The notes: a model not told the origin generated them from the sequence alone. Numbered from the stretch's first letter, positions 7,727 to 18,469 are shown. The stretch is DNA of 26,695 nucleotides from CAYZEZ01 sp964477295 (GCA_964477295.1 CAYZEZ010000023.1:1-26695); one strand, 5' to 3'. Made by a program: numbers and translations.

Positions 7727-10700
7727 TTGAACAGGGTAACCAAATATCTGGCTGCTGGCAATGTTATTCTCATCCTAACATCATTTTTTGCTGTTAAGGC
7801 AGAAAGGATATCAGTTTCAATCGATTTTTCTAATGAATTATTTAGCTATTTCGCACCACAGGATACATCGGATCAGGAACCGGTAGATTTGAAGTACCCG
7901 TTCAGAAAAGATCCCAATTCACCTTTTTCGGATGTAGGAACCACTTCTCCGTTGTTCCTGCGGAATCCATCCAATATCCACTCAGAAATCATTTATGATC
8001 CTGCCACTAATTCATACGTGTTTTCAGAAAAGATAGGGCAACTGAATTACCGGCCAAGCACGACCATGTCGCTCGATGATTACAGAAAGTTTGAAATGGA
8101 GAAGGCCAAGCACGACTATTGGATACAACGCAGACTGGGTGAGACTCCCGATATGCAGTCTTCGTTCATTCCGGCCATAAATATCGGAGGTGAAGCATTC
8201 GACAAGGTTTTCGGGACAAATACCATCAATATTATTCCCCAGGGATCGGCTGAACTCATCTTTGGTTTTAACCTGTCGCGCCTCGATAATCCCACCCTTT
8301 CTGAGAAGCTGAGACGTACTCCAAGTTTCACTTTCGAAGAAAAGATCCAGATGAATGTGACCGGAACCATAGGGGATAAAATGAAACTCGGATTAAACTA
8401 TAATACTGAAGCCACCTTTGAATTCGAAAACAAAACAAAGATTGAATATTCAGGCAAGGAGGATGAGATCATTAAGAAAATTGAAGCGGGAAACGTCAGC
8501 CTGCCACTATCCGGATCGCTTATTACCGGCAGCCAGAGCCTGTTTGGCCTGAAAACCGAATTACAGTTTGGCAAGCTGACGGTCACTTCAATCTTCTCCC
8601 AGCAGGAGGGTGAGACTTCGGTCATCGATGTGGAGGGAGGTGCCCAACTCAGTGAATTTGAAGTAAATATAGATGACTATGACGCCAACAGGCACTTTTT
8701 CCTGTCACACTATTTTAAAGACAACTACGACCGTGCTCTTCAAAACCTTCCCATTATCAATACCGGAATCAACATTACTAAAATTGAGGTTTGGGTAACC
8801 AACAATACCAGTAACTTTGAAAACTCAAGGAACATTGTGGCCTTCATGGACCTGGCCGAAGATCAGTCCAATGTTTTTTCACCTGCATTCACCCAGACCC
8901 CTGGTGAAAGAGGGGCCAATCCCAGGAATGGATTAAACACACAGTACCAGCAGATGACCACCACTTTCAATAATATCAGGAACATCAATATGGTGAGCAG
9001 TACGCTGCAGGGCTCAATTCCCGGATTCCTCGCAGGGCAGGATTTTGAGAAGGTGGAAAATGCGCGTAAGCTGTCGTCAAGGGAATTTACAATCAATACC
9101 AAACTGGGTTATATTTCACTGAATTCGGCCCTTAATGCGGATGAAGTCCTGGCAGTAGCCTACGAATATACCTTAAACGGAAGAACATTTAAGGTCGGGG
9201 AATTATCTTCTGACGGAATAGACGCTCCCAGTTCGTTGATCGTTAAATTATTGAAAGGAACCAACCTGACTCCGCAGCTGCCATCATGGGAGCTGATGAT
9301 GAAAAATATTTATGCTATAGGTGCCTACCAGGTCAATCCCAGTGAGTTCGTACTTGAAGTTATGTATGAAGATGACAAGACGGGTACATCGATTAACTAT
9401 CTGCCTGAAGGAAATATCGAAAACCAGGTATTGCTGAAAGTATTGAACCTTGATAACCTGAACGAGCAGCTCGACCCTGTTCCTGATGGAATGTTTGATT
9501 TCATTTCAGGCATAACCATCAATCCGCAGAACGGACGAATTATATTCCCGGTGCTCGAACCGTTCGGGAAATACCTTGAAAAGAAGATCGGAAAACCGGA
9601 TATTGCGGAGAAATATGTCTTTAATGAGTTATATGATTCGACCAAAACCAATGCATCCCAGGTGGCCGAAAAGAATAAATTTAAGCTGGTGGGGACCTAT
9701 CGCTCCTCCTCCAGCAGCGAGATAATGCTGAATGCGATGAATGTCCCGCAGGGATCTGTAGTGGTAACGGCAGGCGGTCGTCAACTGACTGAAAATGTAG
9801 ACTTTACGGTTGATTATCCGTTAGGGAGGGTGACTATCATCAACCAGGGACTCCTGGAGTCGGGGACACCCATCAGGATCTCCCTGGAAAGTCAGTCTTT
9901 ATTTGCAATCCAGACCAAAACGCTAGTTGGAACACATTTGAATTACAAGCTGTCGGATGATTTTAATTTAGGGGGAACTATATTAAACCTGACCGAACGA
10001 CCGCTTACACAGAAAGTAAATATCGGCGATGAACCGATATCAAATACGATCTGGGGAATTAATGGATCGTACCGGAAACAGTCACAGCTTCTTACGACCC
10101 TGATCGATTACCTGCCACTGATCTCCACCAGTCAGGCATCAAACTTTACCTTTACCGGTGAATTTGCCCATCTTATCCCCGGACATTCGAGAGCCATTAA
10201 AAAGGAGGGGGTAGCATACATTGATGATTTTGAGGGTAGCCAAACATCTATCGATATGAAAAACTTTGCAGCCTGGGTCTTTTCAAGTACACCATCGGGT
10301 CGATTCCAGGAGGGTACCATGGTGAATAATTTAGAATATGGTTACAAACGGTCGAAACTATCCTACTATGTGATCGATCCACTCTTCCTGAGAAATAATT
10401 CCCTTACGCCCGGTCATATAAAATCAAATCCTGACCTGCAATCGAGCCATTTCGTCGAGGAGGTATTTGAGACAGATATTTTCCCCAACAAGGAGAATCC
10501 GAGTGGTGTCCCAACCAACCTGGCTGTATTGAACATTGCATTTAATCCGCGGGAAAAGGGACCGTATAACTATTCGCTTAACATCGACCAGAATGGATTC
10601 CTGCTTAATCCCACCGAAACCTGGGGAGGTATCATGCGGGAGATCCAGACCAATGATTTTGAGAATGCCAATGTTGAATTTATTGAGTTCTGGATGATGG

Positions 10701-13700
10701 ATCCGTTTGTCGAAGACCCGGATCATAATGGCGGAGATCTCTATTTTAACCTGGGGGATATCTCTGAGGATATCCTCAGAGATTCAAGGAAATCATTTGA
10801 GAACGGTTTGCCCTCCACCGAGCTTGTCAATCTGGTTGATACCACAGTTTGGGGAAGGATCCCCATCTCCCAATCACTGGTTAACGCTTTTAATAATGAT
10901 CCTGCATCACGGGAATACCAGGACATAGGGCTGGACGGATTGAGTGACCTGGACGAAACATCATTCTTTGTTAATTACCTCGATTCAATCCGCCTGATGT
11001 TTGGAAACAATTCTCCTGCTTATCTTGATGCACTGGATGATCCCTCGAACGATAATTTCCATTATTTCAGGGGAACAGACTATGACCGGGATGAAGTTGG
11101 AATTCTGGAAAGGTACAGGTATTATAACGGGCTTGAAAGGAACTCTCCCACCGCGGAACAAACAATTGAATCCTATCCTACAACAGGATCCACCTTACCT
11201 AATGTGGAAGATATTAACAGGGATAATACCCTTAGCGAAAAAGAAAAGTATTATGAATATCATGTCAGTCTCCGTCCACAGGACTTTGAGGTAGGATCGA
11301 ACTATATAACCGATAAAGTAACCAAGATCTCTGATTTCCCGAACGGAACGAAATCGAGTGTCGACTGGTATCAATTCCGTATACCTATTAATGATTGGGA
11401 AAACAGAACAGGAGGTATCCAGGATTTTAAGTCTATCCGTTTTATGAGGATGTATCTTACCGGGTTTGATGACGCGATCATCCTTCGATTTGCCCGCCTC
11501 GACCTGGTGAGGGGAGAATGGAGAAGATATAACTACCCCCTCACCCAGGGAGGAGAAGGAATAACTTCGCCTGAACCAACCGATGGGGTACTTGATGTAT
11601 CGGCAGTAAACATTGAAGAGAACGCAGGTAAAACTCCGGTTAACTATATACTACCTCCGGGCATAGACAGGGTTATAGATCCCACCAACCCGCAGCTCAG
11701 GCAATTAAACGAGCAGTCGATCCTGATGAAAGTTACCAACCTGGAAGATGGTGATGCCAGGGCAGTATATAAGAATATTTATATGGACATCAGGCAGTAC
11801 AGGAAAATCCAGATGGAGGTCCATGCTGAAGCCATCGAAGACCTTGTACTGAATGACAACGACCTGGTGGCCTTTATCCGGCTTGGCTCAGACTATAAGA
11901 ATAATTATTATGAATATGAAGTGCCACTCATGCTGACTCCACCGGGCAGGTACGACAATGATAACCTGAACGACCGGCGTACTGTATGGCCGGTCGAAAA
12001 CAGGTTTGAAATACCACTTGAGATTTTCCAGGATGTTAAACAGGCCAGGAATGATGACATGCGTGCAGCAGGTGCTTCTGTGACCCAGAACACTATTTTC
12101 AGTTTTTTTGATAAAAAGGGAAACCGTGTAAGTGTTAAAGGAAATCCGAACCTGAGCAATGTAAGGACCATTATGATCGGTATCCGGAATCCGAGGGCCT
12201 CAGGTAATTCGCTGGAAGATGATGGTATGCCCAAATCGGGAGAGATATGGATGAATGAACTTCGCCTGACCGATTTCAATGAAGACGGTGGCTGGGCTGC
12301 CAATGCAAGAATGACTACCAAACTGGCCGACCTCGGATCACTAACTATTGCCGGGAATACCAGCACACCAGGATTCGGAAGCATTGAGAAAAAAGTAAAT
12401 GAGCGATCCAAGGAGGAAGTTATTCAGTATGATATTTCATCGAACCTTGAACTTGGTAAATTCTTCCCCGAAAAATCAGGAGTCAGCATTCCCTTGTATG
12501 TTGGTTTCTCTGAGACTATTATCAATCCACAATACAATCCTCTCGACCCGGATATCCTGTTAAAATCAGCACTGAGGAATGCTGAAACCGCAAAAGAAAG
12601 AGAAGAAATAAAATACAATGCGCAGGACAGGACCACAAGGAAAAGCATCAACCTTACCAACATCAGGAAAAACAAAATGGAAGGGCAGCCCAGGTTTTAC
12701 GACCTGGCAAACTGGTCGACAAGCCTGGCCTATAATGAAACCTACATGCGTAATATCAAAACCGAGTATGATTCCAGGAAAAAATACAGGGGAGCCATCG
12801 CCTATAATTTTAATACGCGTCCAAAAAATGTAGCACCCTTTGCAAAGGCAAATATATTTAAGTCGCAATACCTGAGATTGTTCAAGGACATGAATTTCTA
12901 CTTCTATCCTTCACGTTTTTCTTTCCGGACAGACCTTTCGAGAGATTATAATGAAAGGCTGCTGAGGAACCTGGCTAATCCCGGGGCAAGAATAGATACC
13001 ATTGTGAACAAGAACTTCCTGTGGAACAGGTATTATGATGTTAAATTCGATATCACAAAGGCGCTTAAGCTTGACTTCAGCGCAACCAACATAGCCCGGA
13101 TTGATGAACCCCTGGGTGTTATGAACAAGGAGCGGGATGACTACCAGGCCAAGAAGGATTCGATTTTGCAGGAGCTCTACAGTTTTGGTCGCACTACTCA
13201 TTATAACCACAGCATCAATGCGGCATATACAATCCCGATTAATAAAATACCCGTCTTGAACTGGGTAACTGCATCGGCCCGGTACAGTGCGAATTATTAC
13301 TGGGATGTGGGACCTATAACGCCCGACACCATTGAGCTTGGCAATACGATAAAAAATTCGAATAACCTTCAGTTAAATGGCCAGCTGAACATGCTGAACC
13401 TGTATAACAAGGTACCTTATCTGAAAAAGGTAAACGAAAAATTCCGGTCCGGATTCCGCCAGCCGAGTAAAGAAAAACGTACGAAGGAGGTCAGGTATGA
13501 AAACGATGGATTATTCCTGAGGGCAAATCGTGGCCGCTCGGTCTCTCATAATTTGAAAACCGAAAACGTAAAGGTCACCTTTTACGATGAGAACGGACAG
13601 GAGATTGAGGGTGATCTGGAGGTTACAGGGCCTAACCGGATAATATTCACAGCAAAGGAGGACTACCGGAATGTAAGGTGCGAGATAGTCGGGACTATTG

Positions 13701-15145
13701 AGCTGGGTGATCATCCGTTGATCATCATTGCAGATTATACCAGTAAACTCCTTATGGGTGTTCGTAATGTCTCTATCTCCTATTCCCAGGGTCAGGGATC
13801 CCTTCTGCCAGGCTATCTTCCAACCACGAGTGCATTTGGAATGGAAAGTTACCAGGGGAATATGGCCCCCGGGTGGCCGTTTGCACTTGGATACCAGGAT
13901 CCCCGGTTCCCACAGAGGGCTATTGAAAACGGTTGGTTATCAAGAGATTCACTCCTGAACTCACCCTTTGTAATGAATTTCACCAATACCTTTAATTTCA
14001 GGGGAACGGTTGAGCCATTGCCCGGATTCCGTATTGATCTGACCGCCAACAGGAGTTTTGCTCAAAATACCAATGAATACTATATTGCCGACATTAATGG
14101 AAATTTCCCCGACAGTACCCGCAGCAGGCAGATTACCGGTAATTTCAGCATGTCATATATCACATGGGGGACAGCATTTGAGAAGGTCCACAGCGATGAG
14201 GAATTTGCCTCTCAGGTATTTGAGAAATTCAAGAACGAGTACAGGCTTATCATATCAGAACGTCTCGCTTTTCGACGGGCCGAAGGAGGTGACTATATTC
14301 CTGTACCTGATGATTCAACAGGCTTTTACCCGGGTTTTGGATCCAATTCCCAGGAGGTATTGATACCGGCCTTTATGGCAGCATACGGGAATAAAAGTGC
14401 TAGAAAGATTACCCTTAGCGCATTCCCTTCTGTAACCCAGATACTCCCTAACTGGCGGATAACATTCGATGGACTATCGAAAATTCCATTTGTAAAGAAA
14501 TTCTTCAGGTCAATAAACCTGAATCACTCTTACAGATCTTCCTATAATGTAGGTAGTTACATCTCTAATCCGTTTTTCTTTGAAAACTCAGATGGATTTG
14601 TCGATTTAAGGTCGATAGACCTTAATAACAACTTTTATTCACCCAACGAGATAAGTAACGTATCCATCAACGAGCAATTCAGTCCGCTCATCAGTATTGA
14701 TATGAATTGGCTGAACAGCCTTACAACCAGGTTTGAGATCAAGAAATCGAGGTCACTCGCCCTGAGCCTGGCCAATAACCAATTGAATGAAGTATCGAGC
14801 AATGAAATTGTCATTGGAGGGGGCTACCGGTTCAGTGAGGTTCCGCTTATTTTCAACCTGCCGGGAGGTGGTCAGCAGTCGCTTACCAGTGATCTGAATG
14901 TAAGGACCGACCTGTCGATTCGTGATAATCGGACCATTATTCGGAAACTCACTGAAGAGCCTGATCAGATAACTGCCGGACAGCGTGTAATCAAAATCAA
15001 TTTCACTCTCGATTATGTGCTCAGTGATCGATTCAACCTTAGATTATTTTTCGATCGTGTTGTCAACAAACCCTTCGTCTCACTCAGCTACCCAACAGCT
15101 AATACCAATATTGGTTTCAGCATCAGGTTTACACTCGCTCAATAG
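7727..15145 (+). CDS. sprA: Type IX secretion outer-membrane translocon SprA (Sov)
   Basis: SprA/Sov forms the very large outer-membrane beta-barrel pore through which T9SS cargo passes, and is required for gliding in motile species. The 2472-residue length matches the family (about 2400-2500). The frame opens only at 7712, and TTG 7727 is the best start because it begins a signal peptide (VTKYLAAGNVILILTSFFAV, cleavage near VKA-E). Family segments include GFNLSRLDNPTLSEK and GLNYNTEATFEFENKTKIEY near residues 180-245, VAYIDDFEGSQTSIDMKNFA near 827, and many alternating aromatic/polar strands to the end. The last residues (NIGFSIRFTLAQ) look like a closing barrel strand. No CTD secretion signal is present, as expected for the translocon itself. 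No T9SS cargo or other T9SS component (PorV, GldKLMN) is in the window. Confidence 0.95.
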   Translation: MNRVTKYLAAGNVILILTSFFAVKAERISVSIDFSNELFSYFAPQDTSDQEPVDLKYPFRKDPNSPFSDVGTTSPLFLRNPSNIHSEIIYDPATNSYVFSEKIGQLNYRPSTTMSLDDYRKFEMEKAKHDYWIQRRLGETPDMQSSFIPAINIGGEAFDKVFGTNTINIIPQGSAELIFGFNLSRLDNPTLSEKLRRTPSFTFEEKIQMNVTGTIGDKMKLGLNYNTEATFEFENKTKIEYSGKEDEIIKKIEAGNVSLPLSGSLITGSQSLFGLKTELQFGKLTVTSIFSQQEGETSVIDVEGGAQLSEFEVNIDDYDANRHFFLSHYFKDNYDRALQNLPIINTGINITKIEVWVTNNTSNFENSRNIVAFMDLAEDQSNVFSPAFTQTPGERGANPRNGLNTQYQQMTTTFNNIRNINMVSSTLQGSIPGFLAGQDFEKVENARKLSSREFTINTKLGYISLNSALNADEVLAVAYEYTLNGRTFKVGELSSDGIDAPSSLIVKLLKGTNLTPQLPSWELMMKNIYAIGAYQVNPSEFVLEVMYEDDKTGTSINYLPEGNIENQVLLKVLNLDNLNEQLDPVPDGMFDFISGITINPQNGRIIFPVLEPFGKYLEKKIGKPDIAEKYVFNELYDSTKTNASQVAEKNKFKLVGTYRSSSSSEIMLNAMNVPQGSVVVTAGGRQLTENVDFTVDYPLGRVTIINQGLLESGTPIRISLESQSLFAIQTKTLVGTHLNYKLSDDFNLGGTILNLTERPLTQKVNIGDEPISNTIWGINGSYRKQSQLLTTLIDYLPLISTSQASNFTFTGEFAHLIPGHSRAIKKEGVAYIDDFEGSQTSIDMKNFAAWVFSSTPSGRFQEGTMVNNLEYGYKRSKLSYYVIDPLFLRNNSLTPGHIKSNPDLQSSHFVEEVFETDIFPNKENPSGVPTNLAVLNIAFNPREKGPYNYSLNIDQNGFLLNPTETWGGIMREIQTNDFENANVEFIEFWMMDPFVEDPDHNGGDLYFNLGDISEDILRDSRKSFENGLPSTELVNLVDTTVWGRIPISQSLVNAFNNDPASREYQDIGLDGLSDLDETSFFVNYLDSIRLMFGNNSPAYLDALDDPSNDNFHYFRGTDYDRDEVGILERYRYYNGLERNSPTAEQTIESYPTTGSTLPNVEDINRDNTLSEKEKYYEYHVSLRPQDFEVGSNYITDKVTKISDFPNGTKSSVDWYQFRIPINDWENRTGGIQDFKSIRFMRMYLTGFDDAIILRFARLDLVRGEWRRYNYPLTQGGEGITSPEPTDGVLDVSAVNIEENAGKTPVNYILPPGIDRVIDPTNPQLRQLNEQSILMKVTNLEDGDARAVYKNIYMDIRQYRKIQMEVHAEAIEDLVLNDNDLVAFIRLGSDYKNNYYEYEVPLMLTPPGRYDNDNLNDRRTVWPVENRFEIPLEIFQDVKQARNDDMRAAGASVTQNTIFSFFDKKGNRVSVKGNPNLSNVRTIMIGIRNPRASGNSLEDDGMPKSGEIWMNELRLTDFNEDGGWAANARMTTKLADLGSLTIAGNTSTPGFGSIEKKVNERSKEEVIQYDISSNLELGKFFPEKSGVSIPLYVGFSETIINPQYNPLDPDILLKSALRNAETAKEREEIKYNAQDRTTRKSINLTNIRKNKMEGQPRFYDLANWSTSLAYNETYMRNIKTEYDSRKKYRGAIAYNFNTRPKNVAPFAKANIFKSQYLRLFKDMNFYFYPSRFSFRTDLSRDYNERLLRNLANPGARIDTIVNKNFLWNRYYDVKFDITKALKLDFSATNIARIDEPLGVMNKERDDYQAKKDSILQELYSFGRTTHYNHSINAAYTIPINKIPVLNWVTASARYSANYYWDVGPITPDTIELGNTIKNSNNLQLNGQLNMLNLYNKVPYLKKVNEKFRSGFRQPSKEKRTKEVRYENDGLFLRANRGRSVSHNLKTENVKVTFYDENGQEIEGDLEVTGPNRIIFTAKEDYRNVRCEIVGTIELGDHPLIIIADYTSKLLMGVRNVSISYSQGQGSLLPGYLPTTSAFGMESYQGNMAPGWPFALGYQDPRFPQRAIENGWLSRDSLLNSPFVMNFTNTFNFRGTVEPLPGFRIDLTANRSFAQNTNEYYIADINGNFPDSTRSRQITGNFSMSYITWGTAFEKVHSDEEFASQVFEKFKNEYRLIISERLAFRRAEGGDYIPVPDDSTGFYPGFGSNSQEVLIPAFMAAYGNKSARKITLSAFPSVTQILPNWRITFDGLSKIPFVKKFFRSINLNHSYRSSYNVGSYISNPFFFENSDGFVDLRSIDLNNNFYSPNEISNVSINEQFSPLISIDMNWLNSLTTRFEIKKSRSLALSLANNQLNEVSSNEIVIGGGYRFSEVPLIFNLPGGGQQSLTSDLNVRTDLSIRDNRTIIRKLTEEPDQITAGQRVIKINFTLDYVLSDRFNLRLFFDRVVNKPFVSLSYPTANTNIGFSIRFTLAQ

Positions 15146-15153
15146 GATCCGTT

Positions 15154-15208
15154 GTCATTCCGAACTTAATTCGGAATCTAATAGATCCTGAAACAAGTTC
15201 AGGATGAC
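15154..15208. repeat. REP/MITE-like double hairpin bounded by GTCAT...ATGAC
   Basis: This 55-bp element begins 8 nt after the sprA stop. Two small hairpins lie side by side: ATTCCGAA-CTTAA-TTCGGAAT (15157-15177) and ATCCTGAA-ACAAG-TTCAGGAT (15185-15205), enclosed by GTCAT and ATGAC. The tips and the CGAACTT core relate it to the element at 7000-7055. It is non-coding and non-autonomous. Confidence 0.7.
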
Positions 15209-15258
15209 TATACAAGAAAAAATAGTAAATTTAGTCCATTATTTAAATCATATATCCT

Positions 15259-15639
15259 ATGAACATACCTGATAACCTGAAGTACACTGAAAAGCATGAA
15301 TGGCTGCGCATGGAAGGCGATGAAGCCTTTATTGGAATAACCGAATATGCACAGGGTGAGCTGGGCGATATAGTCTTTGTTGAGATAGAGACAGAAGGAG
15401 AAAAGTTGGCTGCTGGAGATGCTTTTGGTACTATCGAAGCGGTGAAAACAGTTTCCGATCTGTTTATGCCAGTAGCTGGTGAAGTACTCGAATTAAATGC
15501 AAAACTGGAAGATGAGCCTGAACTGGTCAACAAGGATCCTTTTGGAGAAGGGTGGATGATCAGGATAAAGTTGGATAATGCAGCTGAGATAGGAGAACTT
15601 TTATCCGCAGATCAGTATACTGCGTTGATCTCTGCCTGA
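15259..15639 (+). CDS. gcvH: Glycine cleavage system H protein
   Basis: GcvH is the lipoyl carrier that shuttles the aminomethyl group between the P, T and L proteins of glycine cleavage. The 126-residue length is typical. The lipoylated lysine is K63 in GTIEAVKTVSDLFMPVAGEV. The N-terminus (PDNLKYTEKHEWLRMEGDEA) and the C-terminal DPFGEGWMIRIK block are characteristic. No gcvT, gcvP or lipoyl ligase is nearby, so the rest of the system is elsewhere. Its position downstream of sprA is, as I recall, a common Bacteroidota neighbourhood rather than a pathway cluster. The stop lies only 7 nt from the stop of the convergent infB, with no clear terminator between them. Confidence 0.97.
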   Translation: MNIPDNLKYTEKHEWLRMEGDEAFIGITEYAQGELGDIVFVEIETEGEKLAAGDAFGTIEAVKTVSDLFMPVAGEVLELNAKLEDEPELVNKDPFGEGWMIRIKLDNAAEIGELLSADQYTALISA

Positions 15640-15646
15640 AGGAAGG

Positions 15647-18469
15647 CTATAATTTCTTTTTAACTTCAGTTTCTTTATAACCTTCAATGATATCGCCGGC
15701 TTTGATATCGTTGAAGTTTTCGATATTCAGACCGCATTCGAGTCCTGGTCCAACTTCCTTCACATCATCTTTAAATCGCTTGAGTGATCCAAGCATACCG
15801 GTATAGACCACAATTCCTTCACGGATTACCCTAACCTTGGTACTTCTTGTTATTTTTCCTTCTTTCACCATACAACCGGCGATAGTACCAACTTTTGTGA
15901 TCTTGAAAGCCTCGAGCACTTCCAGTGTGGCTACAATATCTTCCTTTATCTCGGGAGAGAGCATTCCTTCCATGGCTGCTTTGACTTCCCCGATGGCATC
16001 ATAAATAACGGAATAAAGGCGGATATCGATTTCTTCTTTCTCAGCAAGTCTTCTTGCATCCAGAGATGGCCGTACCTGGAATCCGACAATAATGGCATTG
16101 GAGGCGGCAGCCAGCATAACATCCGTATTGGATATCTGACCTACAGCTTTATGGATAACGTTAACCTGAATTTCTTCAGTTGATAGTTTGACCAGCGAAT
16201 CAGTAATAGCCTCAATCGATCCGTCAACGTCACCTTTGACAATGATATTCAGCTCCTGAAAATTGCCAATGGCTATTCTCCGTCCGATCTCATCCAAAGT
16301 GATATGTTTGTGGGTTCTCGTTTCCTGTTCACGCTGCAATTGTTCTCTTTTGTTGGCAATTTCCTTTGCTTCTCTGTCGGTTTTCATCACATGAAAGCGG
16401 TCACCCGACTGTGGAGCACCGTTCAAACCGAGGATCAGGATTGGCATAGAAGGTCCTGCTTCATCCACCTTCTGGTTTCTTTCATTATACATCGCCTTGA
16501 TATGCCCGTAGTATGTTCCTGCAAGCACCAGGTCCCCAATGTGTATGGTTCCGTTTTCAACCAATACAGTAGCCACAAATCCACGTCCCTTATCCAATGT
16601 TGATTCAATGACGGTCCCAACGGCAAGACGGTCAGGATTTGCTTTCAGATCGAGCATTTCAGCTTCGAGTAATACTTTCTCGAGCAGCTCGGCAATATTA
16701 AGACCATTCTTGGCTGATATTTCCTGTGATTGATATTTTCCACCCCAATCTTCTACGGCCAGGTTCATATTGGCAAGTTCTTCTTTTATCTTATCCGGAT
16801 TTGCTGAAGATTTATCAATCTTATTAATAGCAAATACAATGGGTACACCGGCGGCCTGGGCATGATTGATTGCTTCAACGGTTTGAGGCATGATACCATC
16901 ATCGGCAGCCACTACAATAATAACAACGTCAGTGGCCTGTGCACCCCTGGCACGCATTGCAGTAAATGCTTCATGACCTGGTGTGTCCAGGAACGATATC
17001 TGGCGTCCGTCATCTAATTGCACACTATAGGCACCAATATGCTGGGTAATACCTCCTGCTTCACCGGCCACAACATTGGCACTCCTTATATAGTCAAGCA
17101 ATTTGGTCTTACCATGATCAACATGGCCCATTACAGTAACAATAGGTGGTCGCGGTTTCAAATCATCGGGATCATCCTTCAGTTCTTCGAGAATGTTTTC
17201 CTGAAAATCTGCACTAACAAATTCAACTGAATAGTCAAATTCTTCTGCAATCAGGATCAAAGTTTCTGCATCAAGGCGCTGATTAATGGAAACAAACAGT
17301 CCAAGTTCCATGCACTTTGAAATCACATCATTAGCTTGAATACTCATCATGGATGCAAGCTCACTGACAGATACGAATTCCGTTACCTTCAGAATGTTTT
17401 TCTCATCTTCTTGTTTTTGAAGCTCTTTCTGCAGTTTCTGGCTTGCGGCATCCCTTTTTTCGCGCCGGTACTTCGAAGCCTTTGATTTACCTTTAGTGGT
17501 GAGCCTGGCAAGTGTATCTTTAATTTGCTGCTGTACTTCTTCCTCACTGACTTCATGCCTGGTGGAGCGTTTCTTCTTCTTACCTGTCCTTTTATCGGTC
17601 CTGTCAGTATCTGCAGTATCAGATTTTTTCTTAACATCGACCCTTCCTGTAGAATCTTTTACGATCCGCTTTCTCCTTCTCCTTTTTGCCGCAGCCTCAT
17701 CCTCTTTTTCCTTTGATTCTTTGGCAGGCAGGTCGATTTTACCTACTACAGTCGGACCGGATAACTTTTCAACATCAGAGCTTGTAAATTCAACCTCATC
17801 TGCAATTTCCTCATCCTTAGTTACATCATCTTCGACTTTTTCAGTTTCGGCTGTTTTTGCCTTTTTTGTCTGGCTCTTCCTGGCTTCTTCCTTGGCTGCT
17901 TTTTCTTCCTCTTTCTCTTTTTTGGTTTTCCTTGCAGGCCTGGTTTTCTGGTTCATTGATTCAAGATCAATTTTACCGATGACTTTCAGGTCAACCTCTG
18001 ATTTTATCTCTTCCGGCTCTTCCTCTTTCTTTGGTTTCACCTTAGCAGCTTCAGCTTCCTTTTCGGCCTTTTTGGCTTTTTCCTCTTTTTCAAAACCGGC
18101 CTTGGCAACAGTTTTATCTTCCGGTTCAGATGTATCTTCATCAATGATAGCCGAACCGGTAGTATCCTTGATAAGAAATTCCTCTTCTTTCTCCGAAACC
18201 TGGCTGCGGCCCTGTCCCAAATCATTTATGGAAATTGTTTCCTTCTTATCCCTCAGGTTCTTAAGATTGAGCCGCTCCGATTCCTTTTTCGCACTGAAAT
18301 CTGAACTATATTCCGCCACCAGGATCTCATAGATATCGTCTGTTATCTTGGTATTCGGATTTGAGTCGATATCATACCCCTTCTTGTGAAGAAATTCAAC
18401 AATTGTGTTGATCCCCACATTAAATTCCCTCGCTATTTTACTCAATCGTGTTGCTTTACCTTCTATCAT
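15647..18469 (-). CDS. infB: Translation initiation factor IF-2
   Basis: IF-2 is the GTPase that positions initiator fMet-tRNA on the 30S subunit and promotes subunit joining. The protein has 940 residues. An IF2_N helical domain (about 1-55, RLSKIAREFNVGINTIVEFL) is followed by a long Lys/Glu-rich low-complexity linker (about 60-330), then a second IF2_N-like region (about 360-410). The G domain carries G1 GHVDHGKT at 448-455, G3 DTPGH at 495-499 and G4 NKID at 549-552. Domains II, III and the C-terminal fMet-binding domain follow. It is the last gene of rimP-nusA-infB, 76 nt after nusA. The linker generates a long spurious open frame on the other strand at 17496-18332. Confidence 0.97.
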   Translation of the reverse strand: MIEGKATRLSKIAREFNVGINTIVEFLHKKGYDIDSNPNTKITDDIYEILVAEYSSDFSAKKESERLNLKNLRDKKETISINDLGQGRSQVSEKEEEFLIKDTTGSAIIDEDTSEPEDKTVAKAGFEKEEKAKKAEKEAEAAKVKPKKEEEPEEIKSEVDLKVIGKIDLESMNQKTRPARKTKKEKEEEKAAKEEARKSQTKKAKTAETEKVEDDVTKDEEIADEVEFTSSDVEKLSGPTVVGKIDLPAKESKEKEDEAAAKRRRRKRIVKDSTGRVDVKKKSDTADTDRTDKRTGKKKKRSTRHEVSEEEVQQQIKDTLARLTTKGKSKASKYRREKRDAASQKLQKELQKQEDEKNILKVTEFVSVSELASMMSIQANDVISKCMELGLFVSINQRLDAETLILIAEEFDYSVEFVSADFQENILEELKDDPDDLKPRPPIVTVMGHVDHGKTKLLDYIRSANVVAGEAGGITQHIGAYSVQLDDGRQISFLDTPGHEAFTAMRARGAQATDVVIIVVAADDGIMPQTVEAINHAQAAGVPIVFAINKIDKSSANPDKIKEELANMNLAVEDWGGKYQSQEISAKNGLNIAELLEKVLLEAEMLDLKANPDRLAVGTVIESTLDKGRGFVATVLVENGTIHIGDLVLAGTYYGHIKAMYNERNQKVDEAGPSMPILILGLNGAPQSGDRFHVMKTDREAKEIANKREQLQREQETRTHKHITLDEIGRRIAIGNFQELNIIVKGDVDGSIEAITDSLVKLSTEEIQVNVIHKAVGQISNTDVMLAAASNAIIVGFQVRPSLDARRLAEKEEIDIRLYSVIYDAIGEVKAAMEGMLSPEIKEDIVATLEVLEAFKITKVGTIAGCMVKEGKITRSTKVRVIREGIVVYTGMLGSLKRFKDDVKEVGPGLECGLNIENFNDIKAGDIIEGYKETEVKKKL

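Noticed and set aside
17496..18332. 278-codon open frame on + opposite the IF-2 linker
   Set aside because: It is the complement of a Lys/Glu-rich low-complexity region, giving a Ser/Phe-rich product with no domain; infB on the other strand is certain.
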